Assembly: GCA_965218555.1 (NCBI GenBank)
Contig: OZ244625.1
Location: forward strand, 620,001 to 684,000
Source: JAPPLB01 sp965218555
GTDB lineage: Bacteria; Acidobacteriota; Terriglobia; Bryobacterales; UBA6623
Direction of reading: 5' to 3'
DNA: 64,000 nt
The position numbers were made by a program, and so were the translations under genes. This document shows, one piece after another, positions 50,845 to 58,508 of this stretch. The number at the start of each line of letters is the position of its first letter. The first letter of the stretch is position 1. The notes below the pieces were generated by a model that was not told the DNA's origin, made no database searches, and saw only the letters and a list, made by a program, of their open reading frames with translations.

Positions 50845-50931
50845 TGCCCGCGCGACGGCGCGTGAGCGACGACCGTGGCTTTCACGCCGCGGCTGCGGTC
50901 AACGATCAGCGGCCATCATCAGTTAGCCGCC

Positions 50932-52434
50932 CTACTTCACATCTCCCGTGAGACGGCGCATGACGGGACTGACGAATACTGCAACGACCCCGACGACTCC
51001 TGCGGTCAACCCCACATTCCAGAACAGGTCGGCGGGGGCGAGTTGCTCCAGCCGTCCTGCCACCAGGCCCGCGATGAGGTTGCCGAGCGCGGCGGCGATG
51101 AACCATACACCCATCATCTGTCCGACGCGCCCTTTAGGAGCGAGCTTGGTCATCGATGACAGGCCGACGGGCGACAGGCAGAGCTCACCGGCGGTGTGGA
51201 GGAAATAGGTCACCACCAACCAGCTCATCGAAACCCGGCTGGTCTCGCTCACATTGGCCGCACCCCACGAAATCACGAAGAACCCGGCAGCCAAGCCGAA
51301 GAGACCCAAGGCGAACTTCATGGGGATCGACGGATTCGCATCCCGCCGGGCGAGCCACGTCCATAGCCAGCCGAAGACGGGCGCGAAGATCACAATGAAA
51401 ATGGGATTCACGTTCTGCAGCCAACTGGCGGGCATCTCCCAGCCGGCCACTCCTCGGTCGGTGAGGTCGCGGGCAAAGATGTTCATCGACGAACCGGCCT
51501 GCTCAAATCCCGACCAGAACATCGCCGCCAGGATGTAGAGCCACATAATCACGACGAGGCGCTTCTTCTCGATCCCCGTCAGGCCGCCCGCCATAAAGAG
51601 ATAGAGGAAGAACAGGCCACTCAAGATGAGGATGCCGTAGCCGAGCCAAGCCGCCGTCTGCTGGATGGTGACTTCGATCGCGCCACTCGTGGCGAGGAAC
51701 GTGAACAAGACAATCGCGGCCCCAGCCAACGCGACCATCTGGTAGAAACGAAGGCTCTTGCGGCTGAGAACCTCCGGTGGGTCGTCGCTCCTCAAGCTAC
51801 CCGCCATGCCGAGGCGTTTCGCGCCCACCTTGTACTGGATCAACCCCGCGACCATACCGACGCCTGCCAGAGAGAAGCCCCAGTGGAAGTTGTAGCCCTC
51901 GCCAATGAATCCGCAGAGAATTGTTCCGAGAAAGGCGCCCAGGTTGATGCCCATGTAAAAGATCGAGAAGCCGGCGTCCCGGCGGGCGCCACCCTCCGGA
52001 TAGAGGTCCGCCACCATGGTGCTCACATTCGGCTTGAGCAAGCCCGTACCCAGCGCGATCAGCACCAGACCCAGGTAGAACGTCGGCAACATGGGAACCG
52101 CCATCGAAAAATGTCCGGCAGCGATGATGCAGCCTCCCACGAATACCGCCTTCCGCTGGCCCCACAGGTTGTCGGCCAGCCAGCCGCCGGGCAACGACAA
52201 CAGGTAGACCATCGAAGTGTACAGGCCGTAGATGGCGGTCGATTTCCCTACGTTGAATCCGAGTCCGGGATTGTCTTGAGCCAGCGGCGCCGTCATGAAC
52301 AGCACAAGCAGGGCTCGCATCCCGTAGTAGCTGAACCGCTCCCACATCTCCGTGAAGAAAAGGGTGGTCAAGCCTCTTGGATGGCCGGCGATGCCTCCCG
52401 TGTCAACAGGGACGGCAGTTGAGTCAGTGGTCAT
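50932..52434 (-). CDS. POT-family proton-coupled oligopeptide transporter
   Basis: A 500-residue inner-membrane transporter of the POT/PTR family (major facilitator superfamily), importing di- and tripeptides with protons. The hallmark ExxERFxYYG is present as EMWERFSYYGMRALL in the first helix. The PTR2 signature is seen at GTGLLKPNVSTMVADLY and FSIFYMGINLGAFLG, and about 14 membrane segments can be counted. The ATG at 52434 is preferred over an earlier in-frame start because the charged N-terminus then has normal length. It is divergent from the next transporter. Confidence 0.92.
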   Translation of the reverse strand: MTTDSTAVPVDTGGIAGHPRGLTTLFFTEMWERFSYYGMRALLVLFMTAPLAQDNPGLGFNVGKSTAIYGLYTSMVYLLSLPGGWLADNLWGQRKAVFVGGCIIAAGHFSMAVPMLPTFYLGLVLIALGTGLLKPNVSTMVADLYPEGGARRDAGFSIFYMGINLGAFLGTILCGFIGEGYNFHWGFSLAGVGMVAGLIQYKVGAKRLGMAGSLRSDDPPEVLSRKSLRFYQMVALAGAAIVLFTFLATSGAIEVTIQQTAAWLGYGILILSGLFFLYLFMAGGLTGIEKKRLVVIMWLYILAAMFWSGFEQAGSSMNIFARDLTDRGVAGWEMPASWLQNVNPIFIVIFAPVFGWLWTWLARRDANPSIPMKFALGLFGLAAGFFVISWGAANVSETSRVSMSWLVVTYFLHTAGELCLSPVGLSSMTKLAPKGRVGQMMGVWFIAAALGNLIAGLVAGRLEQLAPADLFWNVGLTAGVVGVVAVFVSPVMRRLTGDVK

Positions 52435-52634
52435 GAAGTGTCCTGATGGTTGGTTCGGAGTCTTCCGATTATATCCCTGTCTCAAGCAACGGCCGTACGC
52501 GGCTGATAAAAGCTGCCTCGGATCTGGAGGTCATGAAGCGGAACCCAGTGACACCGGACGATGTGCGAAGATGGGTCTCCGTTTGCAACCAAGCCTGTCC
52601 GCGGGCAAGCGTTCCCTCTCAGCCAAAGTGTTGG

Positions 52635-53903
52635 ATGGCCGACCCCTCTCCGAAAGCCGCCTCTGAATCCGTAGAGTCCTCCAGGCCGCCCCGTGGGGTC
52701 CTGCGCCGCACGTTCCAGGCCTTTCACTACCCGAACTTCCGCTTGATGTGGTTTGGCGCTTTTACATCCACGACCGGATTCTTCGTTCAGGAAGTCGCCC
52801 AAAGCTGGCTCGTCTTCGACATCACGAGAAGCGAGTTCTACCTGGGGCTGACAGCCACGCTCAATGGCGCTCCGATTCTGTTGCTGTCGCTGTTCGGCGG
52901 CGTCGCTGCGGACCGCATGGACCGCCGCAAGCTCCTGCTGGCGTCACAATACGTTCAGATGTCCAGCGCGCTGATGCTGGCCGTTCTTGTGGGGCTGGAC
53001 CTGGTTCAGGTTTGGCACATCATGGTGGCGGCGTTCGTCAACGGCCTGGGTCAGGCCTTCGGAGGGCCGGCCTATCAGGCCCTCATTCCGTCGCTGGTCG
53101 ACAAGAGGGATCTGCCAAACGCCATTGCATTGTTGTCGATTCAGTTCACGTTGGCGAGGGTTGTCGGCGCCATCATCGGCGGCGTCACGTTTACGTCGCT
53201 GGGCGCCACAGCCTGCTTCACGATCAACGGCCTTTCGTTCCTAGCCGTGATCGGAGTGCTGTCCATCATCCAGGTGACCTTCGTGCCGAAGAAGTCCGAC
53301 GTGCACGTCTTGCAAAGTCTGAAGGAAGGGCTTTCCTCGGTATACCGCAACCGCGTAATTCTCGCCCTGGTCTTTCTGGCGCCGACGGCAGCGTTTCTCG
53401 GCACGCCTCTGGTCACGCTGCTGCCGGCGTTTGCCCGCGAGACGTACCTGCTCGGCCCGGAGGGTTATTCGATGATGATGGCTTTTTGGGGCACGGGCGC
53501 CGTGATCGGCGCGCTCTATGTCGCGTTCCAAGGCAATGCTCCGCACAAGGGCCGGCGCTCGCTGGTCATGCAGATCGCTCTCGGAGGCACAATGATCGCG
53601 TTCGCGGCGAGCCTCAATGTGTGGGTGGCCAGCGTTGTTCTGTTGTTTTCGGGCTGGACGATCCTGGGCGTTTTTGCTCTCGTGAACTCTCTCGTCCAAC
53701 TGCATGCCAAGGAAGAGATGCGGGGCCGCATCATGAGCGTCTACAACATGGCGTTCCGCGGGGCGATGCCGCTGGGCAATTTCTCGGCGGGGTTGCTGGC
53801 GGATAAGTTCAGTGCGCAAGCGACCGTGATGAGCAACGGCGTACTCCTCATCCTGGTAGCGCTTGTGTATCTCGGCCGCAAGCACGAAGTCACTCGCTTA
53901 TAG
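52635..53903 (+). CDS. MFS transporter (EntS/MFS_3-like exporter)
   Basis: A 422-residue 12-helix MFS protein of the MFS_3/enterobactin-exporter-like group. FRLMWFGAFTSTTGFFVQEVAQSWLVFDIT covers the first helix. GGVAADRMDRRKLLLASQ is the inter-helix MFS motif A, and PNAIALLSIQFTLARVVGAIIGG and GRIMSVYNMAFRGAMPLGN follow, all typical of the group. The start at 52635 begins MADPSPKAAS; the in-frame extension upstream to 52446 overlaps the divergent promoter region and looks non-coding. The substrate is unknown. Confidence 0.88.
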   Translation: MADPSPKAASESVESSRPPRGVLRRTFQAFHYPNFRLMWFGAFTSTTGFFVQEVAQSWLVFDITRSEFYLGLTATLNGAPILLLSLFGGVAADRMDRRKLLLASQYVQMSSALMLAVLVGLDLVQVWHIMVAAFVNGLGQAFGGPAYQALIPSLVDKRDLPNAIALLSIQFTLARVVGAIIGGVTFTSLGATACFTINGLSFLAVIGVLSIIQVTFVPKKSDVHVLQSLKEGLSSVYRNRVILALVFLAPTAAFLGTPLVTLLPAFARETYLLGPEGYSMMMAFWGTGAVIGALYVAFQGNAPHKGRRSLVMQIALGGTMIAFAASLNVWVASVVLLFSGWTILGVFALVNSLVQLHAKEEMRGRIMSVYNMAFRGAMPLGNFSAGLLADKFSAQATVMSNGVLLILVALVYLGRKHEVTRL

Positions 53904-54093
53904 CGCCGGCGGGACGGAGTACAACGGCGTCATACAATATTCAGGCGAACCGGGCGCCCGAGCCAGCCGAGCAACGCCCGGCGCGTCTGTAGAAACGCCA
54001 CTTGACGCCTATCCTTTTTCCGAGGCGCTGTCATATAGGGTGCTTCCCCGGACGACCAAGTGACCGAGAGTAGCGGCTTACGGACGCCGCGCG

Positions 54094-54594
54094 ATGAAAG
54101 AAGAAGAACTTCGGTCGGAGCTGGAAGGCCACCATCCGGCGGCATACGGGTGGGCCTTACACTGCTGCGGCCGCAATCCCGGCGATGCGGAAGATGTACT
54201 GCAAACGGCCTACGTCAAGATTCTCGGCGGCCGGGCGCGCTTCAACGGCGGCTCGTCGTTTCGGACTTGGCTCTTCGCCGTCATCCGCAATACCGCCGCG
54301 GACCAACAGCGGTCTTGGCGGCGGCGGCTTCTTCGCGAATCCGGCTGGTCGGCGCGACAGCCCGGTACGCCGGGGGAAGCGCGCCTCGGCGCTCATGACG
54401 ACTGCGCAGCACTGGAGAACGCGATGACGCAATTGAGCAACCGGCAACGCGAAGTTCTGCATTTGACTTTTTACCAGGGGATGACGGTCGAGGAAGCGGC
54501 GGAAGTCATGTCGGTATCCGTGGGCTCGGCGCGGACGCACTACGAACGCGGCAAAGCCCGACTGCGGAGCCTCCTCAACGGAGTGTCGCGATGA
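54094..54594 (+). CDS. ECF-type RNA polymerase sigma factor
   Basis: A 166-residue extracytoplasmic-function sigma factor. Region 2 (DAEDVLQTAYVKILGGRARFNGGSSFRTWLFAVIRNTAADQQR) contains the -10 recognition part. Region 4 (LENAMTQLSNRQREVLHLTFYQGMTVEEAAEVMSVSVGSARTHYERGKARLR) is a complete helix-turn-helix. Regions 1.1, 1.2 and 3 are absent as expected. It overlaps the next gene by four bases (ATGA). The next two genes look like its membrane-bound anti-sigma partner and a periplasmic sensor. Confidence 0.92.
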   Translation: MKEEELRSELEGHHPAAYGWALHCCGRNPGDAEDVLQTAYVKILGGRARFNGGSSFRTWLFAVIRNTAADQQRSWRRRLLRESGWSARQPGTPGEARLGAHDDCAALENAMTQLSNRQREVLHLTFYQGMTVEEAAEVMSVSVGSARTHYERGKARLRSLLNGVSR

Positions 54595-54896
54595 ATGATG
54601 AAGAACTCTTGCGGGATTGTTTCAGACGCGCGCGGAGCGCCGAGGCCGCTAGCGCGCCGGATTTCGGGACGGTGCTCTCTCGCCGGCGGAGGCCGGGACC
54701 GGTGGCTCTTGCCGCGGGACTGGTGCTGCCGGCGCTTGCGGCGCTGATGACTTTCTCGGTAACGGAGCCAACGCCCCCGGCTGTCTCTATCGCGGAATGG
54801 CGTTCGCCCACCGCGTTCCTGCTGCAAACAGCGGACGACACGCTTTTGCGTGACCTACCACAACTCGGATTGACTTACGAAGAGGACATTCCATGA
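54591..54896 (+). CDS. Small single-pass membrane protein, probable anti-sigma partner
   Basis: A 101-residue protein with an N-terminal cytosolic part (NDEELLRDCFRRARSAEAASAPDF), one membrane helix (VALAAGLVLPALAALMTFSV) and a short periplasmic tail. No zinc-binding HxxxCxxC of ZAS-type anti-sigma factors is present. Length, topology and position between an ECF sigma factor and a CpxP-like protein resemble CnrY-type anti-sigma factors. Function is inferred from context; the sequence family is not recognised. It is translationally coupled on both sides by ATGA overlaps. Confidence 0.6.
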   Translation: MNDEELLRDCFRRARSAEAASAPDFGTVLSRRRRPGPVALAAGLVLPALAALMTFSVTEPTPPAVSIAEWRSPTAFLLQTADDTLLRDLPQLGLTYEEDIP

Positions 54897-55498
54897 AACG
54901 ACTACTGTTGGTTTTGTTTTGCGCGGGTGTGATCGCGCCGGCCCAGGATGACCCGTTGGAAGAGCACTTCGTTCCGCCGGAGCAGATCATGAGGCACCAG
55001 AGCGAGTTGGGCATCACGGCGGCGCAGCGCGAGGAGATCAAGCAGCAAGTGCGCAATGCGCAGATGCGGTTCACCGAACTTCAGTGGGACCTGCGGGCCG
55101 ACCTGGAAGCGCTGTCGAAGCTGCTCGAGAACCGAAACGTCAGCGAAGGCGCGGTGATCGAACAGCTCAATAACGTCTTGGCGGTCGAAGCAGACATCAA
55201 GCGCACACAGGTCTCGATGCTGATCGCTCTGCGCAAAGTGCTGACGGAGGAGCAGCTTGAAGAGGCGCGGGCTCTCGCGAATCATGGTTTCCCCTCGATG
55301 AGGAAGCTACGGGAGATCCAGCGGCAAGCGCGGGCCATTCAGAAACAATACGAGAAATACAAGAAGGACTTGGCATCGCAGGCGACCCGTAATAGGGCTG
55401 GAAGGTCTAAAGTCACTGCTCCCGGCACCACCGCCGGCACTCGTTCCGGCACCCCCGCCGGCATCCCCGCCGGCGCCCCCTCGCCACCGAGGAACTAG
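54893..55498 (+). CDS. Periplasmic Spy/CpxP/CnrX-like helical protein
   Basis: A 201-residue exported protein (signal MKRLLLVLFCAGVIAPAQ). It has an all-helical body of the LTxxQ superfamily: LGITAAQREEIKQQVRNAQMR resembles the LTxxQ-x-x-I repeat, with a second unit LRKVLTEEQLEEARALAN. Such proteins (Spy, CpxP, CnrX, ZraP) act as periplasmic chaperones or metal sensors. The C-terminal tail is a Thr/Pro/Gly-rich repeat (TAGTRSGTPAGIPAGAP) encoded by near-repeats of CCCCGCCGGCA. It is the third gene of the ECF operon. Its TAG stop shares the palindrome CTAG with the stop of the convergent epimerase gene. Confidence 0.8.
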   Translation: MKRLLLVLFCAGVIAPAQDDPLEEHFVPPEQIMRHQSELGITAAQREEIKQQVRNAQMRFTELQWDLRADLEALSKLLENRNVSEGAVIEQLNNVLAVEADIKRTQVSMLIALRKVLTEEQLEEARALANHGFPSMRKLREIQRQARAIQKQYEKYKKDLASQATRNRAGRSKVTAPGTTAGTRSGTPAGIPAGAPSPPRN

Positions 55499-56700
55499 CC
55501 GGCAAGGCGACCGAGCGTCGCCAGATTCAGCATGAGCGCGCGGAGGCGGTGGTAGTTGTCCTGCCGCGCGGAGCACGGGGGCGCCATGATGCGGCGGTCC
55601 GAAAAAAGAACGTAGGTGGGCTGCCCCGCTGCCACCTTCAGGGAGAACTTGTCGTCGATGAGCTGCTGCGTACGGTCGAAGAACTCGCGCGCCCACTCGG
55701 CGCCGGTACGCTCGTGGATGAGGAGAGTTGCAACCAGGATCTCGTCCAGCGCCCAGAGCGTCTTGGTGTAGTTGTACTCGCCGACGGATTGAAACGCGAG
55801 ATCGGTACCCGGAACGCCTTCCACGGGCCACTCGTACGCGCCTTGGTCGACGTTGATCCACATCGCGAGACCGCCGTAAAGCCAGTCCCAGCCGACGTCG
55901 AGGTGATGGCGGACCCGCTCGGCGCAGATGCGCCAGAGCCGCGTATCACCGCGCCGGCGCGCCTCTTCCATGACCATCCAGAGCGTCTCGATACTGTGCC
56001 CGAAGTTACATTTGGCCGCTTCTTGGAGCGGACGGGTGAAATCACGGTTGAGCTGCTCGTTGTTCAAGCCGATGTCAGGGTTGTAGTGTTTGCGGATGAC
56101 GGCATCAATAGCGCGGTCGGCGATCTCGGCGGCTTTTGAGTCCGACTCGCGGCCGAGAATCTGCCGCGCGATGTTGACGTTGACCATCCAAAAGCCTTGC
56201 GTGATCGGCCAGGTTGCATCGGCAGCGGTCTCTCGACGAAAAAGATCCTTGAACATGCGCAACGCCGTTTCGTGAGCCTGCTCGTCGTTTGCGGCGTGGC
56301 TGTACTCCAGCAGCCCCTCGACGGCGAAGTAGCGGCCGTAGAAGTCAGCTTCGGGTGCGAGCGGCGCGCCTTCACGAGAAAGGTTCGAAGCCCAGGACCC
56401 GTCCGGCTGAGGCGCGTGGGCGAGCAGGAAATCCTTCGTCTTGCGTGCGACTTCGAGGTATCCGGGGTCAGGCTGCAGGTGGTTGTAGAGAAAGCTATAG
56501 ACCCACAGCCCGCGACCTTGGAACCACGTAAACTTCTCGTCGTTCACACGCCGTCCGTCGTAGTCGAGCGAGCAGCAGAACCCGCCTAGCTCATGGTCGA
56601 TGCCGAAACGATTCCAGAAGGGAAGTTGTTCGTCGAACAGCTCGCGGCGGTACCGCTCGCAGAGTTGTTCATACGAAGCGGAAGCTTCAGCGAGAGGCAT
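55495..56700 (-). CDS. AGE-family N-acyl-glucosamine 2-epimerase/isomerase
   Basis: A 401-residue (a/a)6-barrel enzyme of the AGE family, which includes N-acetylglucosamine 2-epimerase, mannose isomerase and cellobiose 2-epimerase. Family blocks: FWNRFGIDHELGGFCCSLDYDGR, DEKFTWFQGRGLWVYSFLYN, ADFYGRYFAVEGLLEYSHA, CNFGHSIETLWMVMEEARR with a catalytic His, and SVGEYNYTKTLWALDEI. Which sugar is used cannot be read. The ATG at 56700 fits the family start; the upstream in-frame Pro/Ala/Arg stretch looks non-coding. Confidence 0.87.
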   Translation of the reverse strand: MPLAEASASYEQLCERYRRELFDEQLPFWNRFGIDHELGGFCCSLDYDGRRVNDEKFTWFQGRGLWVYSFLYNHLQPDPGYLEVARKTKDFLLAHAPQPDGSWASNLSREGAPLAPEADFYGRYFAVEGLLEYSHAANDEQAHETALRMFKDLFRRETAADATWPITQGFWMVNVNIARQILGRESDSKAAEIADRAIDAVIRKHYNPDIGLNNEQLNRDFTRPLQEAAKCNFGHSIETLWMVMEEARRRGDTRLWRICAERVRHHLDVGWDWLYGGLAMWINVDQGAYEWPVEGVPGTDLAFQSVGEYNYTKTLWALDEILVATLLIHERTGAEWAREFFDRTQQLIDDKFSLKVAAGQPTYVLFSDRRIMAPPCSARQDNYHRLRALMLNLATLGRLAG

Positions 56701-56740
56701 GGACAAAGGATATCGGGGATGGCTCCGGGCGCGCTGTCGG

Positions 56741-57778
56741 TCAGACCGTCGTTCCGCCGCAGCCGGACCCGGCGCCGGCGGTGCAGCCGTAGCAGTGCTG
56801 TCCGGTGACGATGCGGCGCTTGTCAAGCCGGTCGTGAACAAAGTCGCGAATGTGGACCGGAGCGCCGAACAAGACCGGCAGGTCCAGCATCTGATTGAAA
56901 TCGCAATCGTAGAGCACGCCGTCCCAACCGACCGACAGGGTATTGCGGCACATCACGCCGCCGACGGCGGCCGGGTTATAGGCCTGGACAAGCTTCTGCA
57001 TGTAGCGATCGTAGTTGCTCGTTCGGAGCAGAAACTCAAGAAAGCGGCTGATCGGCATGTTTGTCATCGCGTAGAGCGAGTTGAACACAACGCCGTATCG
57101 AGCGAGCAGCTCGCGCTTGAAATCGGCTTCGATCGAGGCTTGCGGCGGCGGCAGGAATGCGCCCACCGGATTGTAAACCAGATCCAGCTTCAATCCGGAA
57201 CCTTCCCGGCCGTAGCCCAGGCCGTTGAGCAAACGAATCGCGTCGATCGATTTATCGAACACCCCCTCGCCGCGTTGCGCATCGGTATAGGCGGCCATGA
57301 AGTAGGGCAGGCTGGCGACGACCTCGACCTTGTAGTGTGCGAGGAACGCTCCCAGGTCTTTCTGCGAAGGCAGCAGCAGGACGCTCAGATTGCAACGGTC
57401 CATCACGTGCCGGCCGAGCCGCTTGGACTCGGTGACGAGCCAACGGAATTGCGGGTTGAGTTCAGGCGCGCCGCCGGTGATGTCGACTGTCGGGATCTCC
57501 GTCTGCTCCAGCGCGGCCATGCAAAGAGCGGCGGTTTCACGGGTCATGACTTCATTGCGGTCCGGCCCCGCGTCGACATGGCAATGCTTGCAGGTCTGGT
57601 TGCACAGCTTGCCGACGTTGACTTGCAAAATCTCGATGCCCGTCGAAGTGAGCGGATGAAGCCCGGAGCTCTCGAGCGCGTCGTCGAACGAGCGATGCGC
57701 GAGGGCAGGGTCATTGAGGACGCGAAGCTGCTCGCCGGGCACAGCGAGCGGATGTTGTTGACCGAGAAGGCTCTGCAT
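56741..57778 (-). CDS. arsS: Arsenosugar biosynthesis radical SAM protein ArsS
   Basis: A 345-residue radical SAM enzyme of the ArsS family. The cluster motif CxxxCxxC is present as LCNQTCKHCHVDAGPD near residue 58, followed by the SAM-binding ITGGAPELNP. The C-terminal DUF3641 region ends TGQHCYGCTAGAGSGCGG with a Cys-rich tail typical of the family. ArsS is thought to transfer a deoxyadenosyl group to methylated arsenic in arsenosugar synthesis. The AhpD-like gene lies upstream in the same leftward unit with a 10-base gap, the usual partner order. No arsM methylase is in the window. Confidence 0.92.
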   Translation of the reverse strand: MQSLLGQQHPLAVPGEQLRVLNDPALAHRSFDDALESSGLHPLTSTGIEILQVNVGKLCNQTCKHCHVDAGPDRNEVMTRETAALCMAALEQTEIPTVDITGGAPELNPQFRWLVTESKRLGRHVMDRCNLSVLLLPSQKDLGAFLAHYKVEVVASLPYFMAAYTDAQRGEGVFDKSIDAIRLLNGLGYGREGSGLKLDLVYNPVGAFLPPPQASIEADFKRELLARYGVVFNSLYAMTNMPISRFLEFLLRTSNYDRYMQKLVQAYNPAAVGGVMCRNTLSVGWDGVLYDCDFNQMLDLPVLFGAPVHIRDFVHDRLDKRRIVTGQHCYGCTAGAGSGCGGTTV

Positions 57779-57788
57779 CAAGACGACT

Positions 57789-58121
57789 TCACATGCTCAG
57801 CTTTTTGGCGACGTTGCGCATCTGCAATCCGTGAACGAGGCTCGCCCCACCGCGAATAGCTGACGCAACGTGGACAGCCTCCGTCATTTGATCGAGGTTC
57901 GATCCCTTCTGGAGGCAATCCTGCGTATACGCGTCAATGCAGTAGGGACATTGAACGGCATGCGCCACGGCCAGCGCGATCAAGCTTTTCTCCCTTTGAC
58001 TGAGCGCACCTTCCTCGAAAACCGCTCCGTACCAAGCCTGAAAATTCTCCCAAAGCTCCGGCGCGTTCTTTCCCATGTCCGCGAAGCGGGCAAGATCATT
58101 CTCATGATAGTAGCTCGACAT
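57789..58121 (-). CDS. Arsenosugar biosynthesis-associated AhpD/carboxymuconolactone decarboxylase-like protein
   Basis: A 110-residue all-helical AhpD-like protein. The redox motif CPYC is in AVAHAVQCPYCIDAYTQDC near residue 60, preceded by ENFQAWYGAVFEEGALSQREKSLIALA, the pattern of the family found next to ArsS. It may act as a thiol peroxidase or carrier in the arsenosugar pathway. The ATG at 58121 has AGGAGAA five bases upstream. The region 58122-58324 upstream of it holds no gene. Confidence 0.9.
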   Translation of the reverse strand: MSSYYHENDLARFADMGKNAPELWENFQAWYGAVFEEGALSQREKSLIALAVAHAVQCPYCIDAYTQDCLQKGSNLDQMTEAVHVASAIRGGASLVHGLQMRNVAKKLSM

Positions 58122-58324
58122 GCATTCTCCTATGGATGTGAATCGGGGCTCGCTGGTGGGAGCCGTGTCACATTGTATGCGCGGCCCATGAACGATAACG
58201 GCGCTTGGCGAGATTGGGCGCGCGGCAATCCGCATGACTGCTTCGTAGAAGGCAAGTGACGTGTTACGGAGAGCCTGGGTGCAACTCGGTATCGCAAGCC
58301 GCGATCTACCGTCGCGAACGCTGA

Positions 58325-58508
58325 CCAGCCTGCCTTTCTCGCCACCTGACGGCCACAGCACGCGATAAGACCGCCATGACTTCGTTGCGCTGGCTTGCCG
58401 TGCTCGATGTAGGGTCAAGTACACCTGCGCACGCCAAGCGGCGCGCGCCTCGTCCTGACGACCCTCTCACGCACTTCGCCTCCCCATGTGGAGTGAAAGG
58501 CAGGCTAG
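58325..58508 (+). mobile_element. CTAG-targeting MITE, copy G, on the priA stop codon
   Basis: Left end CCAG-CCTGCCTTTCTCGCCAC and right end GTGAAAGGCAGG-CTAG, with interior landmarks CAGCACGCGATAAGACCGCC, ATGACTTCGTTGCG, GTCAAGTACACC and CGCCTCGTCCTGAC. Same orientation as copies A and E. CTA at 58505-58507 is the TAG stop codon of the leftward priA gene. Confidence 0.88.
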
